A DNA stretch of 64,000 nucleotides, from assembly GCA_001880285.1 (NCBI GenBank), contig CP016269.1:62001-126000 (forward strand). The letters run 5' to 3'. The position numbers and the translations under genes were made by a program. Source of the stretch: Flavobacteriaceae bacterium UJ101 (GTDB lineage Bacteria; Bacteroidota; Bacteroidia; Flavobacteriales; UJ101). Below, in pieces: positions 9,240 to 18,123 of this stretch; within the stretch, counting starts at the first letter, position 1; the number at the start of each line of letters is the position of its first letter. The notes beneath the pieces were generated by a model. The model saw nothing but the letters and a program-made list of their open reading frames with translations. It made no database searches and had not been told where the DNA came from.

Positions 9240-10019
9240 ATGAAGATTAAAATTACTACACTTTGGGTTTTCATTCTATTTTCAATAGCCAGTACTGCTC
9301 AAGAACAAATGGAACAACATCATGATTTAGCAAACAAAATTCAAAATCCCGTTGCAGATTTAATTAGCCTCCCTTTTCAAAATAATATTGATTTTGGAGA
9401 TCGCAATACCAACACTCTTAATATACAACCGGTAATGCCCTTTAAAATAAATGAAAAGTGGAATTTAGTTACAAGAACAATTATTCCTGTTATTAGTGCA
9501 CCTATAGGTTTAAACGATCGATCTAATGGTGTTGGAAATATTACCTTATCAACATTTCTTACACCCGCCAATTCAGGTAAGTTTATTTGGGGTGCTGGAC
9601 CAACTTTTATGTTTCCAACCATCGAGGATAATTTAGGTTACGAAAAACTAGGAATAGCTCCTTCTTTTGCAGGTTTATTTCAAGAAAACGGATGGACTTA
9701 TGGAGCTCTATTACAAAATTTCTTTGGAATTGCAGGACCAAGTGATGCTCCTGATCTAAACTTTTTCTATTCACAAATTTTTGTCACAAAAAACTTACAA
9801 AATGGATGGTATGTAAACTCTGCTCCTATCATTACAGCTAATTGGGAGGCAGATAGCGATCATACTTGGACAATTCCTTTAGGGGCAGGAACTGGAAAAT
9901 TATTTACTTTAGGAAAAATGCCTATCAATGCACAAATTGGAGCATATAAATACTTGGAACATCCTACAGATGCTGATTGGCAATTAAGAACTCAAATTGT
10001 ATTACTTTTTCCTAAATAA
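9240..10019 (+). CDS. Outer-membrane beta-barrel of the neuromedin U-named family
   Basis: The 259-residue protein has a signal peptide (cleavage near STAQEQ, residue 20), then DLANKIQNPVADLISLPFQNN and a series of amphipathic strands with LVTRTIIPVIS, GVGNITLSTFLTP and GAGPTFMFPT. It ends in LRTQIVLLFPK, a final strand typical of outer-membrane barrels. Databases often label this family neuromedin U by historical error; it is better viewed as a small outer-membrane channel of unknown substrate. Its place between two exported amidohydrolases suggests it may pass their substrate or product, which is inference from context only. Confidence 0.8.
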   Translation: MKIKITTLWVFILFSIASTAQEQMEQHHDLANKIQNPVADLISLPFQNNIDFGDRNTNTLNIQPVMPFKINEKWNLVTRTIIPVISAPIGLNDRSNGVGNITLSTFLTPANSGKFIWGAGPTFMFPTIEDNLGYEKLGIAPSFAGLFQENGWTYGALLQNFFGIAGPSDAPDLNFFYSQIFVTKNLQNGWYVNSAPIITANWEADSDHTWTIPLGAGTGKLFTLGKMPINAQIGAYKYLEHPTDADWQLRTQIVLLFPK

Positions 10020-10126
10020 TTTAGGTTTTAAATCTGTACAATCAACCTAATTCTTTATTCTAAAAAGCCATCTTAAAAAGTCAACTAAAGGAGGGAAACA
10101 ATTTTATTAATTAAAAAATACAGATT

Positions 10127-11863
10127 ATGAAAAAAATTATTTTATTCATTTTACTGATTATAAACACATTAAGTTGTAATCAGAAAAAAGAAAGTACGAC
10201 TACGCCAAAAGATGTAAAAGCCGAAAATGGCAAATATACTTTAAACCAAAAAATATACTATGGTGGAGATATTATTACGATGGATGGTGATTCACCTCAT
10301 TATGTAGAAGCTATTGTTGAACGTGAAGGAAAGATTATTTTTGTAGGAAATAAATCCGAAGCATTGGATCAATTTGAAGGAAAAGCTGAACAAATTGATT
10401 TAAAAGGAAAAACTTTATTACCAGGGTTTATAGATCCACACGGGCACTTTATGTCTGCACTAGAAATGGTAAATCAAGTTAATGTAGCAAGTCCTCCCGT
10501 AGGAACTGTTACTGATATCCCTTCTCTTGTTGAAATTTTAAAAAACTTTAAAAAAGAGCGTAATATCAAAGATGGTGAATGGATTATTGGTTGGGGTTAT
10601 GATAATGAACAATTAAAAGAAAACCGACATCTTTTAAAAACAGATTTAGATAGTACTTTCCCCAATAACAAAGTTATGGTTATCCATGTTTCTATGCATG
10701 GAGCTGTTTTAAATTCTAAAGCTTTAGAGTGGGCAAAAATTAATGCTAACACTCCTACTCCTAGTGGTGGTGTTATTGCACGAATGGAAGGCTCAAACGA
10801 ACCTGCTGGTTTAATAATGGAAACTGCTTATTTACCTGTTTTTGAAAATTTACCTAAACCTACAGAAGAAGAATTATTAGAATTAATGAAACCTGCTCAA
10901 ATGATGTATGCAAAAGAAGGGTACACCCATGCACAAGAAGGTTTTACACATATACCCGATATTGACTTTCTACAAAGAGCAGCTGAAAAGGGAAAAATAT
11001 TTTTAGATATTGTTTCTTTACCAGGGTTTCCTGATTTTGATAAATGGCTCAATAACCCTAAATATAAATTAGGCACATATAATAATCATTTAAAATTACA
11101 AGGATTAAAAATCACACAAGATGGCTCTCCTCAAGGAAAAACAGCTCATGTTACCCACCCATACTTAACAGGTGGCCCTGCAGGACAAAAAAATTGGACT
11201 GGAGAGAGTACCTTACCTGATAATCAATTCAAAGCTCTTGTAAAAAAAGCTTTAGATAATAACATTCAAGTATTTGTTCATGCTAATGGTGATGCTACTA
11301 TTGATCAACTCATTGAAGCTGTTCATGATGCTGGTATCACAGCAAAAGATGATCGAAGAACAGTTGCCGTTCATTCTCAATTTCAACGTCCAGATCAATT
11401 ACCAAAATATCTTAAATTAGGTATTACACCTTCTTATTTTACAAATCATTGCTTCTTTTGGGGAGATGTTCATATTAAAAATATAGGTAAAAAAGCGGCT
11501 AATTTTATTAGCCCTGTTGAATCAGCCACAAATCAGGGCTTAATTTACTCTAATCACACTGATTTTAATGTAACTCCATTAGATCCTTTCTTTGTTATGT
11601 GGACTGCCATGGCACGTGAATCGCGTTCTGGTAAAATTATCGGGAAAGATGAACAAATAAAAGCTTATAAGGCATTGCAAGGTTTAACTACTGGCCCTGC
11701 TTATCAGATATTTGAAGAAAATAGAAAAGGAAAATTAAAAGAAGGATTACTTGCTGATTTTGTTATTTTAGATAAAAATCCACTTAAAGAAGGTGTAACT
11801 GGCATCAAAGACATTCAAGTTCTTGAAACGATTAAAGAAGGAAATACCATCTATAAGAAATAA
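10127..11863 (+). CDS. Exported amidohydrolase lipoprotein, YtcJ-like (second paralogue)
   Basis: The 578-residue protein has a lipoprotein signal (LSCNQKKE, Cys near 17). Motifs match the amidohydrolase_3 group: DPHGHFMSALE (HxH near 104), VFVHANGDATIDQL (near 385), AVHSQFQRPDQL (near 413) and YSNHTDFNVTPLDP (near 480), then the closing ILDKNPLKEG. It is a diverged paralogue of the protein at 5766-7523, sharing the YYGGDIITM-type opening strand. A gap of 107 nt separates it from the barrel gene, with a weak stem (TTAGGTT/AACCTAA), so it may have its own promoter. A bidirectional terminator follows. Substrate unknown. Confidence 0.88.
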   Translation: MKKIILFILLIINTLSCNQKKESTTTPKDVKAENGKYTLNQKIYYGGDIITMDGDSPHYVEAIVEREGKIIFVGNKSEALDQFEGKAEQIDLKGKTLLPGFIDPHGHFMSALEMVNQVNVASPPVGTVTDIPSLVEILKNFKKERNIKDGEWIIGWGYDNEQLKENRHLLKTDLDSTFPNNKVMVIHVSMHGAVLNSKALEWAKINANTPTPSGGVIARMEGSNEPAGLIMETAYLPVFENLPKPTEEELLELMKPAQMMYAKEGYTHAQEGFTHIPDIDFLQRAAEKGKIFLDIVSLPGFPDFDKWLNNPKYKLGTYNNHLKLQGLKITQDGSPQGKTAHVTHPYLTGGPAGQKNWTGESTLPDNQFKALVKKALDNNIQVFVHANGDATIDQLIEAVHDAGITAKDDRRTVAVHSQFQRPDQLPKYLKLGITPSYFTNHCFFWGDVHIKNIGKKAANFISPVESATNQGLIYSNHTDFNVTPLDPFFVMWTAMARESRSGKIIGKDEQIKAYKALQGLTTGPAYQIFEENRKGKLKEGLLADFVILDKNPLKEGVTGIKDIQVLETIKEGNTIYKK

Positions 11864-11874
11864 TTATTTCTGAT

Positions 11875-11917
11875 AAAAAAAAGAATCTTATTTATAATAA
11901 ATAAGATTCTTTTTTAT
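11875..11917. terminator. Bidirectional intrinsic terminator
   Basis: A perfect 15-bp inverted repeat (AAGAATCTTATTTAT at 11881-11895 with its complement at 11897-11911) has A residues before and T residues after. It sits between the convergent amidohydrolase and M3 peptidase genes and can serve both. Confidence 0.9.
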
Positions 11918-11931
11918 TAATCCTCTTTACT

Positions 11932-14052
11932 TTACTTCATAAAACCTTTACTTTTTAATAAAGGTTCAATTTTAGGCTCTCTACCTCTAAATTCTTCATA
12001 TAACTCCATTCCGTCTTTAGAACCTCCTTGACTTAGCATTTTACGATAACGCTTTGCTGTTTCTTGATCAAAAATAGAAGTTTCTTTAAATGCTTGGAAA
12101 GCATCGGCATCTAATACTTGCGACCATAAATAACTATAATATCCCGAAGAATAACCTCCTCTAAAAATATGTTGAAAATATGTTGAACGGTAACGTGGTA
12201 TAATTTCTTCAATTAAGCCTAAACGATCCATTTCATTTTTTTCAAATTCATTCGTATTTTGTTTAATACTATCTTTCAATGTATGCCATGCCATATCTAA
12301 ATAGGCTGCAGCCATATATTCAACCGTAGCAAAACCTCCGTTAAATTCATTAGCTTCATTCATTTTCTTTATTAAACTGTCTGGAATAACTTCTCCTGTT
12401 TTATAATGCTTAGCAAATAATTTTAATACTTCAGGCTCACTCATCCAATTTTCCATTACTTGAGAAGGAAATTCTACAAAATCACGAGGCACATTAGTTC
12501 CAGAAAGTGACTCATATTTAACATCAGAGAATAAACCATGCAAAGCATGACCAAATTCATGAAAAACCGTTTCTGCTTCTGAAAAAGATAATAAAGTAGG
12601 TTCATTTTCAGTTGGTGGCGCATAATTAAAATTATTCGTTACAATTGGAGTTATTTCTCCATCCAATTTAGATTGTGAACGTAAGGCATTCATCCATGCT
12701 CCTCCTCTTTTACTTTCACGAGCATAAAAGTCCATATAAATCACACCTAAATGTGTTCCATCTGCTTCTAATACTTCATATACTTGTTGCGTTGGATGCC
12801 ATTTTGGTAAATCATTTCGTTCTTTAAATGTAATTCCAAACAATTTATTTGCTAAAGCAAATGCACCTTCACGAACAGCATTTAATTCAAAATAAGGGCG
12901 TGTTTCATCTTCATTGAAACTATATCGCTCGTTACGAACTTTTTCTACATAATGGCGCCAATCACTTCCATCAAATTTTTCTTCTATTCCTTCTTCTTTC
13001 ATCTTCTCAGCTAAAGCATTTCGTTCTTCCTTAGCCATCTTCAATGCTTTCGGCCATATTTTATCCATAAAATCATACACTGCCTTAGGATTTTTAGCCA
13101 TATTATTTGATAATATATAATCTGCATGTGTTTCATATCCTAATAAGTGTGCTTTTTCAACACGTAATGATGCCAATTCTTCTAAAATAGCTTTGTTATC
13201 ATTTTCATTGTTATTATTTGCTCGATTCGCATAACCATCAAATATTTTTTTGCGCAGTGTACGATTCGAAGAGGCTTGTAAAAAAGGATTAATACTGGGT
13301 CTATGCAATGTAAATGACCATCCTCCTTCATGTCCTCTTTTAATAGCTTCTTGAGCTGCTACAGCTCTCAAATTTGTTGGTAATTTTCCTAAATTTCGTT
13401 CTTCATCAACAAATAATTCAAAAGCATTCGTTTCATTTAACAAATTTTCTCCAAACTCTTGAGACAAAGTAGCCAACTTTGTATTAATTTCACGTAATCG
13501 TTTTTGCTCTTCTTGCCCTAATTTAGCTCCCGAACGTATAAATCGTTTATAGGTTTTATCTAATAATTGCATTTCTTCAGAAGATAAACCTAATGATTCT
13601 CTTTGATCATAAATTGTTTTTACCTTTTCAAATAATGCTTTATTTAAATATATGTCATCTTTGTTGGAAGATAATTTAGGAGCAATTTCTTTACTAACTG
13701 CTTCTAATTCACTATTTGTATTGGCTGCATTAACAGCTGAGAATATTCGATTCACTTTTCCTAGTGTTTTACCAGAACGTTCTATCGCTTCAATTGTATT
13801 TTGAAATGTTGGTTTTTCACTATTCGTGACAATTTTTTCAATATTCTTTTTTTGTTCTGCAAATGCTTCTTCAAAAGCAGGTAAATAATGTTTATTTTCT
13901 ATTAAATCAAAAGGAGGAACTCCAAATTCTGTTTTCCATTCTTGTAAAATGGGGTTCTCTATTTTCACATCTTCTTCAATTGTTTTTGATTCTTTTTTTT
14001 GACATGAAAAAAGAATCATCATTATAGCGACTCCTAAAAGTTGTACTTTCAT
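11932..14052 (-). CDS. M3 family zinc peptidase lipoprotein (Dcp-type)
   Basis: This is a zinc peptidase of the M3 family, close to peptidyl-dipeptidase Dcp and oligopeptidase A. The zinc site HEFGHALHG lies near residue 497 with the third Glu ligand about 25 residues on. C-terminal blocks IFRGGYSSGYYSYLWSQV and SQGGSKDGMELYEEFRGREP are diagnostic of Dcp. The start at 14052 was preferred over the in-frame ATG at 14070 because it gives a clean signal peptide with lipobox MILFSCQKK; the protein then has 706 residues and is anchored in the envelope, where it would trim peptides. It is separated from upstream genes by an 18-bp hairpin. Confidence 0.94.
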   Translation of the reverse strand: MKVQLLGVAIMMILFSCQKKESKTIEEDVKIENPILQEWKTEFGVPPFDLIENKHYLPAFEEAFAEQKKNIEKIVTNSEKPTFQNTIEAIERSGKTLGKVNRIFSAVNAANTNSELEAVSKEIAPKLSSNKDDIYLNKALFEKVKTIYDQRESLGLSSEEMQLLDKTYKRFIRSGAKLGQEEQKRLREINTKLATLSQEFGENLLNETNAFELFVDEERNLGKLPTNLRAVAAQEAIKRGHEGGWSFTLHRPSINPFLQASSNRTLRKKIFDGYANRANNNNENDNKAILEELASLRVEKAHLLGYETHADYILSNNMAKNPKAVYDFMDKIWPKALKMAKEERNALAEKMKEEGIEEKFDGSDWRHYVEKVRNERYSFNEDETRPYFELNAVREGAFALANKLFGITFKERNDLPKWHPTQQVYEVLEADGTHLGVIYMDFYARESKRGGAWMNALRSQSKLDGEITPIVTNNFNYAPPTENEPTLLSFSEAETVFHEFGHALHGLFSDVKYESLSGTNVPRDFVEFPSQVMENWMSEPEVLKLFAKHYKTGEVIPDSLIKKMNEANEFNGGFATVEYMAAAYLDMAWHTLKDSIKQNTNEFEKNEMDRLGLIEEIIPRYRSTYFQHIFRGGYSSGYYSYLWSQVLDADAFQAFKETSIFDQETAKRYRKMLSQGGSKDGMELYEEFRGREPKIEPLLKSKGFMK

Positions 14053-14085
14053 TATTATAAATTTAAACATGGGTATAAATATACT

Positions 14086-14122
14086 AAAATCTCTATGGAA
14101 TAGACTATTCCATAGAGATTTT
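14086..14122 (-). terminator. Long perfect inverted repeat, likely terminator
   Basis: An 18-bp perfect inverted repeat (14086-14103 with 14105-14122) is centred on one base and ends in T residues on both strands. It lies after the FMN reductase stop and 34 nt before the M3 peptidase start, both leftward, so it should end the upstream transcript. Confidence 0.75.
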
Positions 14123-14149
14123 ACTTATTTTAAAGATCGTACAGTTAAA

Positions 14150-14677
14150 TTATAATTTAGATTGTAACTTCTTCACTTCTACTAATAATTTATTACTTTC
14201 TTCTTCATTACTAATTTTTCCATCTGAAAAATTATCATAAAATGTTCCTAAAGAATATTCTGCTACAATTTGTGCTCCCATGTGAGGGAAACCTGCTTTT
14301 GCAATTCCAAAAGCACTTGAAGCAGCTCTTCCTCCTGGCGAAGTACTCATAAGTAAAACAGGTTTATCTCCAAAAATATTTCGATCTAAACGAGAAGTCC
14401 AATCATATAAATTTAAAAATGCACTTGTAAAATTCCCATTATGTTCTGCTACAGAAATAATAAATGCATCTGCTGAATCTAACTTTGATTTAAATGATTT
14501 TACATTTTCAGAAAAACCTTTAGCTTCTTCATCTTCACTATATAAAGGCGCTAAAAAATCATTTAAATCCAAAACTTCAGTTTCTGCATTTTCTATTAAA
14601 CTTGCTGCAAATGTTGCTAATTGCTTATTAATTGATTTGGAACTTGTACTTGCTCCAAAAGCGATTACTTTTTTCAT
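14150..14677 (-). CDS. NADPH-dependent FMN reductase family protein
   Basis: The 175-residue flavodoxin-fold protein belongs to the NADPH-dependent FMN reductase (SsuE/ArsH/chromate reductase-like) family. Visible blocks are the FMN phosphate loop IAFGASTSSKSINKQLA (4-20), the mid motif ISVAEHNGNFTSAFLNLYDW (about 94-113) that holds the isoalloxazine, and LLMSTSPGGRAASS (about 127-140). The family uses NAD(P)H to reduce flavin or quinones in the cytoplasm; the true acceptor is unknown. Its start lies 2 nt after the carbonic anhydrase stop, so the two are one leftward transcript. Confidence 0.87.
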   Translation of the reverse strand: MKKVIAFGASTSSKSINKQLATFAASLIENAETEVLDLNDFLAPLYSEDEEAKGFSENVKSFKSKLDSADAFIISVAEHNGNFTSAFLNLYDWTSRLDRNIFGDKPVLLMSTSPGGRAASSAFGIAKAGFPHMGAQIVAEYSLGTFYDNFSDGKISNEEESNKLLVEVKKLQSKL

Positions 14678-14679
14678 AT

Positions 14680-15513
14680 CTATTCTATATCTATTTTCCT
14701 ATTATCTAAATCTTGAATATGTCGTGCATTATTCCCTATCACTTTATTGATTGTTTGAATCTGATCAGGAGTTGCGGTTAAAATAGTTGAACAAACATAC
14801 CATGAAACACTTTCTGTATAAGGTGGTGTCGTTAATGATCCATTATAATGATAATATGCTAAATCTTGTGCTGTTTCACCTTTTATCATATCATCTAATT
14901 TTACTTCGTGAGGAGCTGTTTTAATTATTTCATTTTCTTTTGAAGGAATAATATCAATAAATTCTTCTATAAACTCATTAGATTCTCCCATTTCAAACAT
15001 ATAACCTAATACCATATATTTCTTAGCTCCTTTAGCAATTAATGTAGTATCGGCTATAGTGGTAACTAAATGAGCTTCCATTGGATAAGTTACACCATTA
15101 ATTAAATGTTCTGAAGGGGTATGAAAATGCACTTGTTTAAAGTCATACTGAACTCCATCAACTTTAATACTACTTCCTTTTTCAAAATCTAATTGAACTG
15201 TATGTCCCAAATTTTCAATTGCGATAATCTTATCTTGAAAATTCACTTCAATTTCAGGTCTATTACCTGACATTGCAGAAGTTAAGATATTAATTGGTGA
15301 TTGCATTTTCCCTGTATTAGAAGGGATATTGTATGCTTTCGTCATATAATCATATTCAGCATCTGGTGCTTCATTTTTCACATGATTATCGTGTTCCAAT
15401 TTTTCCTCAGCATGATGTTCTTTATGATGTTCTCCCTTATCACCATCATGGTCATGATGTTTTTTACAACCTATTATCATCATAGATAACAATACGAATA
15501 CAACTTTTTTCAT
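14680..15513 (-). CDS. Alpha-class carbonic anhydrase lipoprotein with His-rich N-terminus
   Basis: The 277-residue protein converts CO2 and water to bicarbonate outside the cytoplasm. A lipoprotein signal ends at MMIIGCKKHH (Cys near 16), followed by a histidine- and acid-rich tail (about 18-47, with ten or so His). The catalytic domain (about 55-277) shows QSPINILTS, the zinc His pair in QVHFHTPSEH (about 127-136), the third His in MEAHLV (about 144-149) and YNGSLTTPPYTESVSWYV, where Tyr replaces the usual Cys after the PP. The active site is complete. The His tail may bind or buffer zinc, which is inference. It is followed 2 nt later by the flavin reductase. Confidence 0.95.
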   Translation of the reverse strand: MKKVVFVLLSMMIIGCKKHHDHDGDKGEHHKEHHAEEKLEHDNHVKNEAPDAEYDYMTKAYNIPSNTGKMQSPINILTSAMSGNRPEIEVNFQDKIIAIENLGHTVQLDFEKGSSIKVDGVQYDFKQVHFHTPSEHLINGVTYPMEAHLVTTIADTTLIAKGAKKYMVLGYMFEMGESNEFIEEFIDIIPSKENEIIKTAPHEVKLDDMIKGETAQDLAYYHYNGSLTTPPYTESVSWYVCSTILTATPDQIQTINKVIGNNARHIQDLDNRKIDIE

Positions 15514-15534
15514 TACTTTATTATTTATATTAAT

Positions 15535-15819
15535 TTATAATCGAATTCCATTTAATAACATTCTTTTATATTCAGGGTTTTCTTTAATAAAGTTTTTGAT
15601 TGATTTTGTATAAGGAATAACTTTTTGACCATCATTCTCAATATAATCTAAAACCGATCGTATTAATTTTTGTTTTATTTCGTCAGCATTTTCTAAATCA
15701 GGAACCATAACCTTTGTTAAATAAACCTTATTGGGTTGTTTTTCATATTCAATATAGGCTTTTTCTTTTCCTATTACTACTTCAAAATGTCGTGAAGTTT
15801 GGTTATCTACTATTTCCAT
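15535..15819 (-). CDS. Small GNAT-fold N-acetyltransferase (YjdJ/At1g77540 type)
   Basis: The start was set at the ATG at 15819 (94 residues) rather than a TTG at 15855, because a minus-strand -7 box TAACTTTG (15860 down to 15853) overlaps the TTG and would place transcription start inside that extension. The protein has the short single-domain GNAT form: HFEVVIGKEKAYIEYE, VYLTKVMVPDLENAD, then a helix and QKVIPYTKSIKNFIKENPEY. The last block is the conserved C-terminal signature where a Cys usually stands in place of Thr in VIPYTKS. The glycines of the acetyl-CoA loop are also poor here, so activity is uncertain. Acceptor unknown. Confidence 0.75.
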   Translation of the reverse strand: MEIVDNQTSRHFEVVIGKEKAYIEYEKQPNKVYLTKVMVPDLENADEIKQKLIRSVLDYIENDGQKVIPYTKSIKNFIKENPEYKRMLLNGIRL

Positions 15820-15897
15820 GACTTCTAGATTTTTAATTACTAAAGTTTCGTACAAAGTTAATTAATTATATAATCAACCATTCTAAAAATGTTTTAC

Positions 15898-15905
15898 TAT
15901 TTTTG
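15898..15905 (+). promoter_or_regulatory. Flavobacterial -7 box close to the antiporter start
   Basis: TATTTTTG fits TAnnTTTG and ends 15 nt before the ATG at 15921, which implies a leader of only a few nucleotides. No TTG was seen at the -33 distance, so this is a weak call. Confidence 0.4.
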
Positions 15906-15920
15906 CACAAAAGTAAAAAA

Positions 15921-17054
15921 ATGGGAATTAGTATTGCTGTTATTTTAATCATCATAAGTTGTGTTATCATATGGAAAGCAAGTGATGGTTTTGACACGGC
16001 TTCAGAATATTTAGGGAGAAATCTTGGTGAAGGAGTTAAAGGAGCTACTATTAATGCTATTGGGAGCTCAATGCCAGAATTGTTTACAACCCTATTATTT
16101 CTTTTTTTATATCAAGATGACCAAGGTTTTGCTAGTGGGATAGGAACTTCTGCTGGATCTGCTATTTTTAATGCTATCATAATTCCTGCTGCAGTTATTC
16201 TTGCGGTTACTGTTACACTCAAATCAACGGTTACTATTTCTAAAAAAGTGATTCTTCGTGATGGTATTTCTTTACTTATAGCTGAACTAGTTCTCATCTA
16301 TTTTATTGGAGGTGGTGTTTTAACATGGAAACATGGTGTATTTTTAATGTTCTTATATGTAATCTATGTGGCAATATTATTTCTTACCATGAAAAAAGGG
16401 AAAGCACAAACATCTATTGAAGAAGAAGAAAATGAACCTCCAAGACATCGTTTATCAGCATTATTAAAACTTGATTTAGAAACTGCTTTAATTGGAGATA
16501 AGCCTCTTAATGCATTAAATGCTTGGACTTTACTTATCGTATCCATGTTTGTAATAGGAACTGCTTGTTTTTTATTAGTTCACTCTTGTGAATTATTTGG
16601 TCAAATTACAGGTATACCGTTGTATTTTGTTTCCGTTATTATTGCTGCTGCTGCAACGAGTGTTCCTGATACCATATTATCTATTCGAGATGCTCAAAAA
16701 GGGAATTATGATGATGCCTTATCTAATGCAATAGGAAGTAATGTTTTTGATATATGTTTTGCCTTAGGATTTCCTTTACTTTTATTTACACTTATTTATA
16801 ACCGTGATATTATCCTTTCAGAGCAAGTTATTCAAGATATTACCATTCTACAAGTATTACTATTATTCATGACTTTAATAACTATTATTATTTTCTTAAT
16901 AGGAAATAGTATGGGAAAAATAAAAGCGTATATATTATTTTTAATGTATGTTTTATTTGTAGGATTTATTATTGCACAATCTTTAAATGCAGATTGGACT
17001 CAACAAATCATTGATATACTGGTTTCACTTGGTCATAAAATTCAAATGAAGTAA
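15921..17054 (+). CDS. Calcium/cation antiporter, CaCA family (YrbG-like)
   Basis: The protein has 377 residues with about ten membrane helices and two inverted alpha repeats. The first repeat shows AIGSSMPELFTTL (near 43-55) and GIGTSAGSAIFNA; the second shows AAATSVPDTILSIRDA (near 240-255) and ALSNAIGSNVFDI. These Gly-Ser and Pro-Glu/Asp motifs bind the ions exchanged, usually Ca2+ or Na+ for H+/Na+. The ATG at 15921 was preferred over a TTG at 15903 because the TTG overlaps the promoter box. The loop between halves is acidic (IEEEENEPP). It diverges from the GNAT gene and converges on the cupin gene. Confidence 0.92.
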   Translation: MGISIAVILIIISCVIIWKASDGFDTASEYLGRNLGEGVKGATINAIGSSMPELFTTLLFLFLYQDDQGFASGIGTSAGSAIFNAIIIPAAVILAVTVTLKSTVTISKKVILRDGISLLIAELVLIYFIGGGVLTWKHGVFLMFLYVIYVAILFLTMKKGKAQTSIEEEENEPPRHRLSALLKLDLETALIGDKPLNALNAWTLLIVSMFVIGTACFLLVHSCELFGQITGIPLYFVSVIIAAAATSVPDTILSIRDAQKGNYDDALSNAIGSNVFDICFALGFPLLLFTLIYNRDIILSEQVIQDITILQVLLLFMTLITIIIFLIGNSMGKIKAYILFLMYVLFVGFIIAQSLNADWTQQIIDILVSLGHKIQMK

Positions 17055-17079
17055 AAACTCTTTCTTACAATTTTGATTT

Positions 17080-17442
17080 TTATAAATATTGGTTTTCTAC
17101 GGTTCTATCATTAAGTTGATCACCCGTGTTCAATACCGTTTTTGGTTCAAAAAGCATTACAGAAACTTCATTCTCTGCAATAGGTTTATGTTCTACACCT
17201 TTAGGAATTATTATAAATTCTTTTTCCTTTACTATAATTTCTTTATCACGAAAGGCTATTTTTAATTCCCCTTCTACTATATAAAACATTTCATCTTCTT
17301 CCTCATGTTTATGCCAAATAAACTCACCTTTAAATTTTGCCAATTTTACTACCTGGCCATTTAATTCTCCTACAATCTTTGGACTCCAATAGTCAGAAAA
17401 CTTTGTAAACTTCTCTACTATGTTTACTTTTTCTAAACTCAT
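17080..17442 (-). CDS. Cupin-domain protein
   Basis: The 120-residue single-domain cupin has the two expected metal motifs: FIWHKHEEEDEMFYIVEGEL (about 37-56, with the His-His-Glu set) and FIIIPKGVEHKPIAE (about 75-89, with the last His). Such small cupins are isomerases, dioxygenases or sugar-binding proteins; the substrate cannot be read from sequence. It starts 3 nt after the FAH-family hydrolase stop in a two-gene leftward operon, so it may act on a related keto acid, which is inference. Confidence 0.88.
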   Translation of the reverse strand: MSLEKVNIVEKFTKFSDYWSPKIVGELNGQVVKLAKFKGEFIWHKHEEEDEMFYIVEGELKIAFRDKEIIVKEKEFIIIPKGVEHKPIAENEVSVMLFEPKTVLNTGDQLNDRTVENQYL

Positions 17443-17445
17443 ATT

Positions 17446-18048
17446 TTACATAATTTCTATTTTAAAAAAAGATTCTTCTTCAATAAATCCTTCTAATTTG
17501 TCTCCTTTAATAATTGGACCAACTCCTTCAGGTGTACCTGTGTAAATCAAATCTCCTTCCTCCAAAGTAAAATATTTTGAACAATTTTCTATTAGTTCAT
17601 TTATAGAAAACAACATATTTTTGGTTTGACCTTCCTGAACCGTTTGATTATTCTTCTTCAAAGAAAAAAAAGTTTCACTTGTAACGATTTCTTTAGAAAA
17701 AAAACGACTCAAAAAGGCAGATTGATCAAATGCTTTAGCTTTTTCCCAAGGTAAGCCTTTACTTTTTAAATTCGATTGTATATCCCGTGCTGTAAAATCA
17801 ATTCCTAAAGCCAATTCATTATAAAAATTAGGTGCTTCTTCTTTTGAAATATTTTTCCCTTTTTGATTAATTTTAACCACAATTTCTAATTCATAATGTA
17901 TCTCTTCTGAAAACGAAGGAGTTAAAAACGTGTCAGAAAGTGATAAAGCACTTTCGGGTTTCATAAAAATAACCGGTTCTTTTGGAATTTGATTTCCTAA
18001 TTCTTTAGCATGATTGGCATAATTTCTTCCAATACAAATAATTTTCAT
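17446..18048 (-). CDS. Fumarylacetoacetate hydrolase-family protein
   Basis: The 200-residue protein is the catalytic core of the FAH superfamily, similar to acylpyruvases and fumarylpyruvate hydrolases. It shows CIGRNYANHAKELG (5-18), PVIFMKPESAL, the metal residues in IHYELEIVVKI (about 50-60), the Asp in LALGIDFTARDIQ (about 85-97), PWEKAKAFDQSA and the closing GDLIYTGTPEGVGP (about 165-178). It cleaves a C-C bond in a beta-diketo acid; it is distinct from the long FahA at 28108-29364 and its substrate is unknown. It leads a small operon with the cupin gene. Confidence 0.9.
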   Translation of the reverse strand: MKIICIGRNYANHAKELGNQIPKEPVIFMKPESALSLSDTFLTPSFSEEIHYELEIVVKINQKGKNISKEEAPNFYNELALGIDFTARDIQSNLKSKGLPWEKAKAFDQSAFLSRFFSKEIVTSETFFSLKKNNQTVQEGQTKNMLFSINELIENCSKYFTLEEGDLIYTGTPEGVGPIIKGDKLEGFIEEESFFKIEIM

Positions 18049-18123
18049 TTAAATTATGATTTTATTTATCTAAAGATACTTAAAATAATATTTTTTAATA
18101 CATTTATTCAAAATTTTTGAGTC

